Below the pieces are notes generated by a model. The model did not search any database and was not told the origin of the DNA. It saw only the letters and a list, made by a program, of their open reading frames with translations. A stretch of DNA of 64,000 bases from Paguma larvata (taxonomy: Eukaryota > Chordata > Mammalia > Carnivora > Viverridae), in the NCBI GenBank assembly GCA_030068075.1, contig CM057835.1:20113957-20177956 (forward strand), written 5' to 3'. Position numbers and translations under genes: made by a program. Each line of letters starts with the position of its first letter. Positions within the stretch are counted from its first letter, which is position 1. Below, piece by piece: positions 1 to 11,345 of this stretch.

Positions 1-967
1 ATACAGTTCACAAAGAATTCCTTGGTACTCAAATATTTGTCAAATTGCCCAACATCTGCTACAGTATCTTACACAAAGTTCTAAGATCGAACGTATTCTG
101 AAAGTCTCTACTTTCTCTAGTAAATTTCATTGAAAGAATTCATTTTATTAAATTTTTCAGTTAATTTTTGAGTGTTCAACTTCCCAAATCTTCCAGATTT
201 TAAGATTCCACAAGTGTGAGTTCAATACTTAACACCCACGGCTATAGTTAGATGTCAAATTATATATAACTTCTCATGTGTATACACACACATTATTATT
301 TGGGTGTTACTTGCAAGATGCACATGTGCTGATTTGCAAAATTGGATAATAATTTTCCCATTTTAAACTATAAAGATTTATAGGACACCTGGGTGGCTCA
401 GTCAGTTAAGCGTCTGACTTTAGCTCAGGTCACGATTTCAGTTTGTGGGTTCGAGCCCTGCGTCAGGCTCTGTGCTGACAGCTCAGAGCCTGGAACCTGC
501 TTCAGATTCTGTGTCTCCCTCCCTCTCTGCCCCTTCCTCTTTGCCTCCCTCCCTCTCTCTCTCTCAAAAATAAACATTAAAAAAAATTTTTTTTAATTAT
601 AGAGATTTACAATTTTCTCTTAGTTAGAAACACAACTCTCAATAATCAACCATCTTATGGGAAAATATAGCTTACTTTATAATGGTATGCTTTATACATT
701 GTCCAAAAAATAAATGAATAAATAAAAAATAAAACCATAATTTAGGCTCTCTGTAGAGTTCAATCCCAGGTCCCTCTACTTTAAGATACTAAAATAAAAT
801 TATCAATAATTCTAGGAGTGATGGTTTTGTGTTGAGGAAGAGGGGATTTGAATCATTTTTTGTTTTTTAACAACTGAGAAATTAAAATCTGTATATTAGT
901 CATAAATCCTTTTAATAAGTTAAAAAAATCCTCCTTTAATAAGGTAAAAAGATTTAATTTCACCCAC
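1..967. other. C18orf54 intron, partial
   Basis: A+T-rich non-coding sequence holds the SINE at 383-596. I searched both strands for the following C18orf54 exon and did not find it. Confidence 0.7.
383..596 (+). mobile_element. SINEC (feline Can-SINE)
   Basis: It has the head ACACCTGGGTGGCTCAGTCAG, the CTCTGTGCTGACAGCTCAG core, a TC-rich block and an AATAAACATTAAAA tail. It is flanked by an imperfect target duplication, TATAAAGATTTA / TATAGAGATTTA. It lies in a C18orf54 intron. Confidence 0.95.
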
Positions 968-1070
968 CTGATTATCATTATTTAAAAAATCTTCGAGGAA
1001 CACTTTAGTACACTTTGCCCTTGAAGAGTGTTGAGGACTATCATCAGAGTTAACAGGAACAGGTGATTTG
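968..1070 (-). CDS. C18orf54: C18orf54 coding exon 4
   Basis: A 103-base exon encodes [19 protein letters not shown], a short linker and [11 protein letters not shown], matching the human protein at this place. The acceptor is ATTTAG|CAAATC and the donor CAG|GTGGGT, leaving phase 0. I found no further C18orf54 exon in 1-967, so the remainder lies beyond the left edge. The neighbouring introns are A+T-rich and hold SINE and MIR copies only. Confidence 0.85.
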
Positions 1071-4000
1071 CTAAATAGGATTTAAGGATACAAGATAGTT
1101 ATTAAGTTCCCAACTTATATAAATTAGTCTATAATTGAATGGTTATCATTTAAATACAAATAACCACAAAGAAACAACCACTGCAAATACAATTTATATT
1201 GATTTTGCTTAGTAATTCCCTATCTCCTTAAACTGATACTAGAATCTCACCCTCCCTATCTCCTTGTTTCTCCTTTTTAAAGTTTTTTTAAATATATATC
1301 TTTTTTTAAGCTTATTTATTTTTGAGAGAGAGAGCACGTGGGTGTGCACGTAAGCAGGGGAAGGGCAGCGAGAGAGACAGAGACACAGAATCCGAAGCAG
1401 GCTCCAGGCTCTGAGCTGTCAGCATAGAGCCCGATGTGGGGCTCAAACTTACGAACCATGAGATCATGACCTGAGCCAAAGTCGGAGGCTTAACCGACTG
1501 AGCCAACCAGGTGCCCCTCTCCTTTAAAGCTTTAAGAAAAAACTATGAAGTAAAAACATTAGTACTCAAACAAATAAGCCTTCAACTATAGGCTACACTC
1601 CAAAAGCATATTTGTTTGAAATAAGTAGTACATGTTTGCAAACAGTTAGTTAACCCAATGGTAATAAAAACCCCCACAAATATTTGAGTTTCTACGGGGA
1701 TGGTAGTTACACGCTCTTCTGTGCCAAAGCAATAGGACCTGCTCTCCAGGATTGGCATTAACACAGAGGACAGATTACAGCAGGAAAAAGATCAATTGTG
1801 AAATTAAAACTCCTGAGTTCAAACCCCAATCCCACTCACTATATGACTTATGTAATTAATTTATCTAAATTTCAGGTTTACATTTGTAGTTCCATTTATC
1901 TTACAGGACTATTGCATAAATGAACTCTATGTACTTGGCACAATAAATAATTCATTTCTTTCCTGATGTTTCAAGGGATAGTAGAGTAACCCCACCAAAA
2001 GTCAGAATTTTCCCAGACAAATTCTATTAGTCACAGAGAATACACAAAGCCATTCTCTTTCTTATTTATATATCAATATAAAATGTGTTTCTAACTCAAG
2101 TACTCAGATACCTAAGAATCTTTCCATAAAATAAAAATGTCACAATTCCAATTTTTTCTTAATAATTAGCAGTACTTCATTATTGACTCATTTGATTTGG
2201 AATTTACTATGAGCTTTTTTTTTTTTTTTTTTTACCCACAAGTAGTCTTTTCTCGCATTCTTTCCCAAAAGAGTTTGCACATCCATCCACTACCATCAAA
2301 AAGCATTTACAAGATTACTGAAGATGGGTGTGAGGTACACAGGGATTCATTATATTATTCTTCTACTTCTGTATTTCTTTGAAATTTTCCATTGTAAAAA
2401 TGTTAAACAAAAAAGCAATTATCTGATTGTGGTTGTGTTCCACCTTTTAGTATGCTACCTTGACTACTTCCTAGTCAATTTTTGTTTAGATGGTAGATTG
2501 ACAATAATGTCAACATCACACTAAGGTCAGGTCTATTCCTCCTGACAATCCATCATTCATTTTATGTAAAAACATACCCATCACAACATGAATTCAATCT
2601 TCTGGAAGTCAACTGGCCCAAACCAACGATCATAATAATTATATAAGCATAAATTATATTATCTAATTACATAATACACTAAAAGCATTCAAAACTTTTA
2701 CTCTTAAACACCTCTAATACTATTTGCTTCACCCATTCTGGCTGGTTGCAATTGAAAGCAAAGGATTATAGCTATGGTACTTTACAAATACCAAGACCAG
2801 CTGACAAGAAAATAAGAAATTAGAAAATAAGTTTAAGAATTAAGTGAGCTAATTATTAACCCAAATTTTAAAAAATAAAGATATTATTGAAACAACAATT
2901 GAGAAATGAAGCTAAATGAAGAAAAAAAAATATTCTGGATAATTATCATCATTATTAACAATTTACAAGACAGCTCGTCATAAGTCAGAAATTGTCCTGA
3001 GTACAAAGCAGTTTAACTTGTACACAGTGTCAGGGGCGCCTGGACAGCTCAGTCGGTTGAGCGTCCGGCTTCGGCTCAGGTCATGATCTCGTGGTTCGTG
3101 GGTTTGAGCCCCGCATCGGACTCTGTGCTGACAGCTCAGAGCCTGGAGCCTGCTTTGGATTCTGTGTCTCCCTCTCTCTCTGCCCCTCCCCTGCTCGTGC
3201 TCTCTCTCTCTGTCTCTCAAAAACTGAATAAATGTTAAAAAAAATAAATAACTTGTACAAGGTGTCAGTAAAGACAGAAAAAGAAACAGAGCTAGGATTC
3301 CAAACCAGAATTATAGTAAGTGTCCATATTAAAAAAAAAATAAGATGTTCAACTAAGAAGTGATTAAAAAATGGATCCAGGAATTAACAGACTCTGTCTA
3401 TAACAGAATTTATCAGAATGAAAGTTTAGACAACAGAAGATAATAAATTATCAGGGCCTAAGGCAGGATATAGGGTTACCAAGAATGAATTTCTTATGAG
3501 TTCAGATGTAATAATATCACTAAGGAAAAAAGCCTTCCTACCTAAGCTCAATTCTTACTCCACATTCACACTCATAGATATCCAAGTAAACAGTTTAAAT
3601 TATTCTGAGAAACTATGTCATAGCAAGGTTAAGCATACAAATAAAAACAATATTAAAAACTACAAAAATGCATTACAATAGACCATACCAAAACATTCAC
3701 CACTGTTTAAGGAAAATAATGACTAAGAGAAAATAAAATGTAAATGAAAAAAAATGGATAACTGTGTAACTCCATCTATGGAAAGAATATAGAGGGAGAA
3801 AAAACTTAAAAGTAAAAAGAAAACAACAAGAATTTCATAGCACTCCTCCATCTGCAAAATAGTTGCTTATCGTTGTGATTTTTCATATTAAACATGAACA
3901 CGTAAAGGCAAAGGTTGTATGATGTGCCTAAGGTCATACAACATTACGCCATCTTGTGGTAACAACTAAAAAATGCAATTCGAAGAAACAAAAAGGCAAT

Positions 4001-6723
4001 GCTCCATAGAATTAACACGTCATTACAACTGTTAATTATCACAGAGTTATTTAAAAAATAAACTAACTGTTCACATGACATTTTTAATTTGGAGAACTAA
4101 AAAGTTTTTCCATTGTAACTTACGTACAAAGTAACAGGGATATTTTCCCATGATCTTTCAGCTTCAAGTTTATCTAATGAACAAGGACTATCATCTTTTT
4201 TCATAGACTTCGGTAACTCTCCAGCACAATGCTCTAGATTTCTCTTGGCCTTCAGGATAAGCAATTGAATTTTGTCACCTAATTTAAAAGATTAAATTAA
4301 TTCAAGAAAAAAAATAAATGCACAGCACAGCAAAATCTCATAGGCAACAAATAAGAATTCAGATAATTTAGAATATACACACATCTGTAACAATAAATTT
4401 TTTTAATCACATTTCAAAGAAAAGAAGGGGAGAAAAGACATTTTCTAGGCACAAAATGCTACATATATGAAGACCATTTGGTGCTCAAAAGATTTATCAT
4501 CTGATCATTACACCAAAAAAATAACATAAAAGCTCCTAGACATTATGTCAAATTTACAGCACTGTCTCTGGTTCTTAAAAACAAAACAAAACAATTACCA
4601 CTGAACGGCTTTTTGGTTTGTCCTGGGAGAACTGGATTCTCACATTGACACTGGCTACGTTGAGAATCACATTTACATTCATTAATTAATCTTTTGTCAT
4701 CACTCAAGGAACCTGAAATGTTTGAGGGTTCAAAAGAATATTCAAAACAATCTAATTTATTCATAAGTCGAGAAGTTCTCTGTGCCTGGTAACTATGTCT
4801 AGGGGAACAACACTGATCTTCTTTAAACATTTTATATCTCCTTTGACTGTTTGTATCAGGTAGCAAGTCTTGATGGTGGAGCCACCCTGGGTAGGTGAAA
4901 TCAGGTATACTAGTTATCCCTGAAACATTAAGGTCAGATTTCTGGCTCGTGAGCCATCTTGGGTAATTCTTTTCAAGATTGTGTTCTGAACTGTCCTCGA
5001 AAGACAATTTCTTGGAAAAAGGTAAAGGTGGTTCAGAAGCGCATTTATTAGCCTTATTCACAAGTTTTGGGTTTTTTAGCCTACCACATTGCTTTCCATT
5101 TATATTTGTGTATACAACAGGAGTAACTAAGTTATCCTTGCACGTGGGAATGGATGGTTCCTGAAACTTTTGATTCTTTTCAGTATTCACTGAACTCAAT
5201 CTTCCAATGCATTTCTTCTTTTTCTTGTTGGTCCGATGATTTGATCCAACATAAGCAAAAGAAAATGATCCATCTGCTGGAAGTTTTAATAGATCATCAG
5301 TTGTTAGGCTAATGGAGTCTATGTCATTAATAGTCTTTCTTCTACAGGATAAGGACAAGCTTTTTTTGTGAGCGACATTTTCAAAAGCTGAAAAACAAAG
5401 CATAGTTCTATTTATTTTCCTATATCACATATACCAATACTTCATAATATTTAACAGTAAATGAGAATTAAGAATTTAAGAATCATTTTTGCTTCTTCCC
5501 TTTATCTTCACTAAAGTTTGATTAAAAGTATAAAAGTATAGGTTGATGAAATACAATGTGTTTTTTTCACATCTCTTCAATTTATTGTAACTAAGTTCTA
5601 CACTTTTTTCTCCAACCTCTAAATTGTCCCTTATTCCTTAATTTACTGTTTCTTTAACTTTTTTTTATCTAGACATGTCCAATGCACTAATACACTCACA
5701 TTATTATTGGTCACTCAACACTGGCTGCAACATAGAAGAAAAATATGCTATTAAACTAGGTGGAAAAATAATTTGTTTCTGCCTATTAAACCTGCAACAG
5801 CGTTAACACAAAGAGAATAGCTGTCCTAATACTCTTCTGGAATATGTATTGCCTACGTACTTCTAAGAGTTGAATGAAAATTTTTTCCATACTAGGGCCA
5901 TTCCATAAGTCCTCAGTAAAGTGTTAACTGGGTTATCAATAGATGCATTTTCCAAACTTGTCTTCATGGGAGCTGCATCAAGGAAAAACTCTTAACACCT
6001 TCTAGCATTGTCCCATAGAATACAGATCCAGAAGACAGAGTCTTAGCACGTCAAATAGGATGGATCAAGTACAAATTCAGAAAGAGTGAGGTTTATCTGA
6101 AGTCATCAAGCTAGTTAATGAAACTTAGAACCACTAAGTTAATGCTCTTTCCATTATATGCTAAAATAAAATGCCTTAAGGGTTTTGAATAAACCGCCTG
6201 CTATTATTAGTTACATTCATCAGCTTCCCCTCCAAGGTCACAAGAAGATCTTAGTTGAAAATTCTTGAGAACCAGAGAATTACAGAATCATTTAAGAAAA
6301 ATATCCAGACCTCAATATTACATAAGTCGTTTTTACCCCAAAGGAACAACAACAAAAAAGTATCTAGTTTTTCAAAGTTACAACACATCTCTTAAATGCT
6401 TTAAATCAGAGGGGGGAAAAAACCACACAAAAAAATAAAAGCATACCATTGTTTGGTTTATAAATATAGTTGGAGAATTCTGGCATATTAGCAGAACATC
6501 TATTAATCTTTCCAGTGCTTGCACGAAGATACATCTGGCTTAAATCAAAATCATCAATATAGGCTTGTAGAGCCTGAGAGGCAGAACTATACAGCTTATC
6601 CTTATATTGAAAAGAGCCATCAGAGTTAGAGGAATTACTACCACTCAGGCTGCAGCTTGCTAACAGAGAAGACACTGAAGATTCCCGAGAACAAACTCTG
6701 TGTTTTGTAATTGATTTTGCCAT
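968..6723 (-). CDS. C18orf54: C18orf54 (LAS2) 5' coding part, spliced, truncated at the left window edge
   Basis: Four coding exons on the minus strand (6447-6723, 4599-5387, 4128-4278, 968-1070) join in frame, with phases 1, 1, 2 and 0, into about 440 residues. I recognise the product as C18orf54, also called lung adenoma susceptibility protein 2, from its N-terminus ([16 protein letters not shown]), the segment [18 protein letters not shown], and SWENIPVTF followed across an intron by KSPVPV. The protein is polar and Ser-rich, has a lysine run (KKKKK) near residue 115, and shows no signal peptide, membrane segment or enzyme motif. Its biochemical function is poorly known and I assign none. 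The start ATG is in a good context (GCCATGG). Later exons, with the C-terminal helical part known from the human protein, are not in the window. The neighbour upstream is STARD6, divergent across a shared CpG island. Confidence 0.9.
1300..1516 (-). mobile_element. SINEC, antisense
   Basis: The reverse-oriented family signature reads from a TTATTTATTTTTGAGAGAG tail to an AACCAGGTGCCCC head, in a C18orf54 intron. The 64-codon open frame inside it belongs to the SINE. Confidence 0.95.
1795..1955 (+). repeat. MIR element
   Basis: CTGAGTTCAAACCCCAATCC, then ACTATATGACTTATGTAATT, follows the MIR core. Confidence 0.65.
3033..3249 (+). mobile_element. SINEC
   Basis: The head is GGGGCGCCTGGACAGCTCAG. 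Near-perfect target duplications flank it: AACTTGTACACAGTGTCA before 3033 and AACTTGTACAAGGTGTCA after 3249. Confidence 0.95.
4128..4278 (-). CDS. C18orf54: C18orf54 coding exon 3
   Basis: This short exon encodes [20 protein letters not shown], then a stretch ending SWENIPVT and two bases of a Phe codon. The acceptor is AAATTAG|GTGAC. Two overlapping donors exist: TT|GTACGT (exon end 4128) and TAC|GTAAGT (exon end 4124). Only the first gives the right phase with the next exon at 1070 and rebuilds a Phe-Lys-Ser-Pro junction as in the human protein. The 4124 donor has the better consensus but would shift the frame into exon 4. Confidence 0.85.
4599..5387 (-). CDS. C18orf54: C18orf54 coding exon 2 (large exon)
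   Basis: This 789-base exon holds most of the C18orf54 coding sequence in the window. The acceptor is TTTTTCAG|CTTTTGAA on the minus strand and the donor is AGTG|GTAATT. The apparent Met upstream at 5403 lies in the intron, so the real sequence enters at AFENVAHKK. Recognisable blocks are [53 protein letters not shown] and [17 protein letters not shown] basic KKKKK run could be a nuclear-localisation-like patch, which is inference only. No frameshift or stop interrupts it. Confidence 0.92.
5388..6446. other. C18orf54 intron
   Basis: This is A+T-rich sequence in which I see no recognisable repeat or gene. Confidence 0.75.
6447..6723 (-). CDS. C18orf54: C18orf54 coding exon 1
   Basis: The exon encodes residues 1-92 plus one base of the next codon, from the start ATG (complement 6721-6723) to YIYKPNN. 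The donor on the minus strand reads AATG|GTATGC, with GT at 6446-6445. The open frame runs on into the intron to 6406, but residues after PNN do not resemble the known protein. A 5' UTR acceptor lies shortly upstream, near 6763-6770, so the exon probably starts there. Gln-Ala-Leu-Gln-Ala around residue 50 and Tyr-Ile-Asp-Asp-Phe-Asp just after are part of the recognisable N-terminal block. Confidence 0.9.
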
Positions 6724-8149
6724 GGCTTCCTCAAAATGGGTTATTTCTATTCATTTCTCTTAAAAACTGTAATACAAAAACAATAGGTTAAGTTTCCATT
6801 AAAAGGAGTAATAGCCATATAGAGAGAAATTACTAAATATGTAAACTTTTTATAATCTTCTTTAAAGAATAAAATCCATTTCTATAATTTTTTAGGCAAT
6901 GCACATTATTGATTTTCTATTATTATAATTATTGTGAATTCCTTCATCATTAAGAAAACATTTATTGAGTACCTACTATGTGCCTGGAATTGTGTATACA
7001 TAATTATCGGAGAATAGTACCAAGGAAAGAGTACTCACTATTTCAAAGTCTAAAAATTACTGATGTGCAGTCTTTTCCTATGGGGATAGATTCTATGACA
7101 TCACAATACCCAACACTCCCCTATACAGAATATTTTTCAATTCATAAGCCTACTGTTATACAGTACAGGTAGGAGGTGCTCAAACAGTAGAGATAGTAGG
7201 TGCTCAATAAATTTTTAAAGGCATCAGATGAGGTATTAGAAACAAGAATATCCACTTTTAATGTTGTAAGTGCCAATATGTAACTTTAGCCAACCCTTTC
7301 CTCCAGAAAAACATGAGAACAAAGTAATGAACAGTATTATAAAGAAATAAACCAAGTTTATTGAGCTAGAACATGTTCTTTTCCTAAAATAACATTGCTA
7401 TTGATAATCATTTTCTTACCTTCATCTCTGGCAATACACTTACCATTTTCACTTCTTGTGTTAAACAGATTCAACTTACATCTCTTTTAAAAGAGACTAG
7501 ACAATTTGGAAATTGACAACGTATTCATCTTAATACAGTAATAGGATCTGCATTTGAAAAACTAAAAACTAATAGGCGTTACACTTCAATACATGATAGG
7601 ACATTCTTTTAAAAATTTAATCAGTGGAAATGGATTTTTTCTGTACTAAAAAGGAAAGATTAATGTCCAGGACTTAATACATGCTACAAAGTTATAAAGT
7701 TAACACGTTTAGCTTTGGGCTATAATTTCGGAAATGTTTAAGTTATAACAACTTTTAATGTAATCTTAATAACTATCAAATTTGACTTTAAAATATTGAA
7801 AGTTTTCCATTTAAAGAAGAGTAAAACATCATCCTGCCTCAGCTTTAGAGCATGTACGTGCCTTTGCAAGAGAGCTGACAGTAGTACGTGGAAGCAGCCA
7901 CAGAACAGAAGATAACGGTTAGTGAGCCTCTTTGATGTCCCTGAATGCTGATGCTGGTATACCCCTAAAGAACGGCTAAGTCAGCTTTGCTCTTTCTTTA
8001 TCCCTTTCACTAATGAAGCAGTAAATATTGCTTGACCAAACATTTTCTCCCTTATTCCAACGACATAAGTCAGAGGAAGACAAATCCCGTACAATTTTAC
8101 TCATATACGAAATTAAAGAAACAAAACATTCTAACACAGGAGAAGGGAC

Positions 8150-8645
8150 CAAAAAAAAAGAGAAAGGAAACCAACAATAAGAGACTCAAGTATAGAGAAC
8201 AAACTAGTTTGATGGAGGAAGGTGGGCAGGGAATGGGCTGAATGGGTGATACGCGTTAGGGAGGGTACTGGCGGGCACCTGGGTGGCCCAGCGGGTTAGG
8301 CGGCTGACTTCCACTAAGGTATGATCTCACATCTAGTGAGTTCAGGCCCCAAGTCTGGCTCTGTGCTGACAGCTCAAAGCCTGGAGCCTGCTTGGGATTC
8401 TGTTTCTGCCTCTCTCTGCCCCTCCCCTACTCATATCTGTCTCTCTTTCTTTCTCTCTCTCTCTCTCAAAAATAAACATTAAAAAAAAATTTTTTAAGGA
8501 AAGTACTTGCTGTGATGAGCACTGGGTGTTATATGTTAGTGATGAAATACTAAATTCGACACCTGAAACCAATTTGTCATATGTTAAATAATTAGAATTT
8601 AAATAAAAACTTGAAATATAAAAATAAAAAACAGAAACAAAAACG
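8150..8645 (+). mobile_element. Carnivore L1 3' end, split by a SINE
   Basis: GGGCTGAATGGGTGATACGC before the SINE and GTGATGAGCACTGGGTGTTA after it, then ACACCTGAAACCAAT and an A-rich tail, are typical of carnivore L1 3' UTRs. The SINE occupies 8276-8497. Confidence 0.8.
8276..8497 (+). mobile_element. SINEC inserted in an L1 3' UTR
   Basis: The head is GCACCTGGGTGGCCCAG, with the usual core and an A/T tail. On both sides the sequence is carnivore L1 3' UTR, so the SINE split a pre-existing L1 end. A short GTACT duplication is visible. Confidence 0.92.
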
Positions 8646-9665
8646 AACCCCTAAAAGGCAAAGCTGTTGGATTACAGTTCTCAGTAAGTGGGTAGTAACG
8701 TTTATTTTAATTCACAGGAAGGCAGGAAGAAAAGCCACAACTGAATTTTTATTGCGAAGAGCTCCCAAAAGTACACGAAAGTAGAATTAATTTCTTAATA
8801 AACCCCTGTGCACCCATCACCCTGCTTCAAATAACCATCAACACACCCAACTTCTTATCCACCCACTTCTCCCCACCTCCACCACAGGATTTTTTGGAAG
8901 CAAATCCCGCGTATCTTACCGTTTCTTCGGTAAACACTTCCGTTCCTATCTCCAAAAGGAAATCCATCATTCTGAAGAATGAAATGGTACAAGGCTGGCA
9001 AGAAACTTCAACTACCTTTGATTCAAAAACAATGTTCAGTGTTAAACAACCAAGGGGAATAGCTCGCAGGAAGTGAAAAACGCCTAGAAACAACAGTTCT
9101 GTGATTTAGGTTTTGACACCGAATTTTGTTTATTTCTACAGCGAAAAGACAGGAATTAATGGGCCCGGAAAGCGAAGATCGCCGGCAACCCTGCGGGGGA
9201 GCATCTTTTCCCCTCGGGACGCGCTGGGTTCAAGCCTCCCGCCCACCCCGCGGGATTCCAGCACCCCCGGCGGTCACAAATACCGCCGCTTCAGTGAGCT
9301 ACTTCCACCCAGAAGTCATTTATTAGGCAGCAAGCGTGAGCCCCACCGGGGGCGGGCGGAGTTTTTCCGAGGTGACAGCCCCTACGGCCAAATCCACTCC
9401 CCCTTCCGTCCCGCCCCCCTTTAATAGACGCCTCGAGTCTCCGAAGGCCCACGTCGGATTCCCTCCGTCCCGTTCCGCGACTCTCCCCCCGCTCGGGCGC
9501 CTCCCGCTAAAGATGCCCTCTTCCCACGGGAAACGTCCACTCGCGGCCTCCCTCAGCAGACGTCTTCCTCTTCCCTCCACGCCACTCTTTCTCTAGCTTT
9601 TCCCACGGGCTGTCAAAGGATGGGGCGCCCCTCGAAAATACAGCCCCTTTTCGGGCCGAACTCAC

Positions 9666-9760
9666 CGCCGAAGTCTCCAAAAGAGATAAAAACGCACACT
9701 TCCACAAGTCTCCACTGAAAGCCTGCGCCTGTTACCGGACGGGAGACGCGACAAAGCATC
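9666..9760 (-). other. C18orf54: Probable 5' UTR exon of C18orf54
   Basis: On the minus strand the CpG island contains a strong splice donor, GGCG|GTGAGTTC, with GT at 9665-9664. It lies downstream of GC-rich sequence with no start codon continuing into the coding frame. It would join to the acceptor just upstream of the C18orf54 ATG at 6723. The 5' end (transcription start) is a guess within about 9735-9850. Transcript data would settle it. Confidence 0.5.
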
Positions 9761-9854
9761 CCCGACCGGGACACCGCCCCGCCTCAGGCTCCGCTTGCTG
9801 GAAGCCAGCTCCGCCGTCACAGCTGAGCGCGACGCCCGCGCTCGCTTTCAAACT

Positions 9855-9915
9855 GATCCAACATGGCGCTGGCTTGCGGTGCGCATGCGTGGCGCTCGGT
9901 GCCTGGGGCAGCTGG
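9855..9915 (+). other. STARD6: Possible first (non-coding) exon of STARD6
   Basis: A plus-strand donor CTGG|GTGAGG (GT at 9916) follows the NRF-1-like and YY1-like motifs in the CpG island. It is the most plausible place for STARD6 transcription to start, divergent from C18orf54. The upstream limit is unknown. An alternative first exon ends at the 10684 donor. Confidence 0.35.
9881..9890. promoter_or_regulatory. NRF-1-like site
   Basis: GCGCATGCGT is a one-mismatch palindromic NRF-1 consensus (GCGCATGCGC) in the middle of the CpG island, about 20 bases downstream of a YY1-like ATGGCG element. Such sites are common in housekeeping and testis-expressed bidirectional promoters. Binding is inferred from the motif only. 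Confidence 0.5.
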
Positions 9916-9976
9916 GTGAGGGGCGGAGGCCGCAGGGGAAAAGGGGGGCGGCGGGGCTTTAGGTCGCACTCCCCGC

Positions 9977-9989
9977 CGGGAAGTGTAGT
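9977..9989 (-). promoter_or_regulatory. ACTAYRnnnCCCR promoter motif
   Basis: The minus strand reads ACTACACTTCCCG. This exactly fits a conserved mammalian promoter motif associated with ZNF143/THAP11-type sites. It lies within the CpG island, on the STARD6 side of the NRF-1-like site. Confidence 0.4.
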
Positions 9990-10389
9990 TTCTCCCTCTT
10001 CATCTTTCTGGGGTGGGGGGTTGACTCCAGACTGCTTCCCCATGGCTGCCCCGTACGCCCTCCCCTCCGTGGTCACCGCCCTTCGGGGCCGCTCAGCGCG
10101 GATAATAGGCTGAGCTTTCCTCGGCTGGTTCCCCGGGGGACGAGCGGGGGAAAGAGACAAGGGGGCGCCGGCGGCTGCCGTTTGGGGCACGCCCCCCCCT
10201 CCCAGAATAAGACACCATCTCCGCCGGTGGTTGTAGGGGCAGCTCCCCGGACCACTCCCTTCCCTCCCTCCTCAGGGCCTTCCGCATCCCATCCCCGAGC
10301 CCGGTCCTCCTGGGCTTGCAGCTGGCCCCATCCGGCATCGGAGGGCGGAGTTTGACCAGGGATGGGATTTAACAAATTCCTAGGGGACC

Positions 10390-10683
10390 TTGATTCTCAG
10401 GGAAGAATGGCACGGATTGGGGACCCAGTCGGGCAGTCCAGAAAAAGGGAGATTATGTATAGACAGATGTAAAGACTCACTAACAACATGTGTGAATCTG
10501 TCTACGAGGGTGGGACAGGATATGAGGTGCGAAGAATCCAGTTTCAACCAACTCGTGTATCAAAAAACAGATGTCCTCTCAATATCGGTTTATGTTTATT
10601 TTCCACGGACCCTACGGGTGAAGAAATCCCTGACCATTACTCCACCGGAATATGTTCCAGTTCATCCGATGTTACATCACAAG
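10390..10683 (+). other. STARD6: Possible alternative 5' UTR exon of STARD6
   Basis: Single-copy-looking sequence at the downstream edge of the CpG island ends in a donor-like CAAG|GTAATG (GT at 10684). Two short overlapping open frames cross it (10390-10698 and 10488-10742) but resemble nothing I know. I read it as a non-coding leader candidate, not as a protein gene. Confidence 0.25.
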
Positions 10684-11083
10684 GTAATGGGACTGTAGTC
10701 TCCCTGTTTCTTTCCTTCTTTTCACCCTCTCTAGCCCACTAAACTTAACCTGTCCTTTTTTCTTGGCAAATGAAAAAGTCCACGAGCTATAAAATTCAGT
10801 TGAATGGCTCAATTAAACACGTTTATTGTGGCAGTAAGTGCTAGTGATTTGAAAATGTCACTGCAGGAGTTTACACTCCAGTGCAAACTAGAATCCAATA
10901 ATAGTCCAAAAATCCAAAAGTCCAATAATCTGTGCTTTTTAAAATCAGTCAATATCAAGTATGTTGCTGGTAGAAAATAAAGACCGGTGTTATATATGCT
11001 GGGGCGAGCATAGATGAGGGGCCCCAAGGACTGTTAATGCATGAGCTTAAAAAGTTAGGCATCATTCCACCAGAATGTCTTTT

Positions 11084-11300
11084 TCTTTTTTAATTTTTTT
11101 TTAATCTTTTATTTATTTTTGAGAGAGAGACAGACCACAGGCAGGGGAGGAACAGAGAGACAAAGAGACAGAATCTGAAGCAGGCTCCAGGCTCTGAGCT
11201 GTCAACACAGAGTCGGATGTGGGGCTTGAACTCACAAACTGCGAGATCATGACCTGAGCCCAAGTCCGATGCTTAACCGGCTGAGCCACCCAAGCACCCC
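11084..11300 (-). mobile_element. SINEC, antisense, with perfect 16-bp target duplication
   Basis: CACCAGAATGTCTTTT occurs exactly at 11068-11083 and at 11301-11316. The perfect duplication marks a fairly recent insertion. It forms an inverted pair with the next copy. Confidence 0.96.
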
Positions 11301-11345
11301 CACCAGAATGTCTTTTAAACCAGTCCTTCTTTAAAATAATTTCCT

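Larger units (their letters stand above)
1071..4127. other. C18orf54 intron
   Basis: It holds two SINEs (1300, 3033), an MIR (1795) and otherwise unremarkable A+T-rich sequence. The short frames are chance. Confidence 0.8.
6724..9665. other. C18orf54 first intron (5' UTR intron)
   Basis: It holds an MIR/L2-like stretch near 6940-7000, the split L1 end at 8150-8645 and its SINE. It then grades into the CpG island from about 9160. Confidence 0.65.
9160..10350. promoter_or_regulatory. CpG-island bidirectional promoter between C18orf54 and STARD6
   Basis: About 1.2 kb stands out from its A+T-rich surroundings by high G+C and many CpG dinucleotides. It lies between the first exon of C18orf54 (minus) and the first exons of STARD6 (plus). 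No TATA box is evident. Visible motifs are GCGCATGCGT at 9881-9890 (NRF-1-like), AACATGGCG around 9860-9868 (YY1-like), and ACTACACTTCCCG on the minus strand at 9977-9989, a full fit to ACTAYRnnnCCCR. Splice donors point outward on both sides (minus 9665, plus 9916). Overlapping GC-rich open frames in this stretch are not considered genes. Confidence 0.8.

Noticed and set aside
9113..10375. Overlapping 80-150 codon frames in the CpG island
   Set aside because: G+C-rich sequence has few stops. Frames on both strands overlap, are Pro/Arg/Gly-rich and match no known protein. The region is better explained as promoter.
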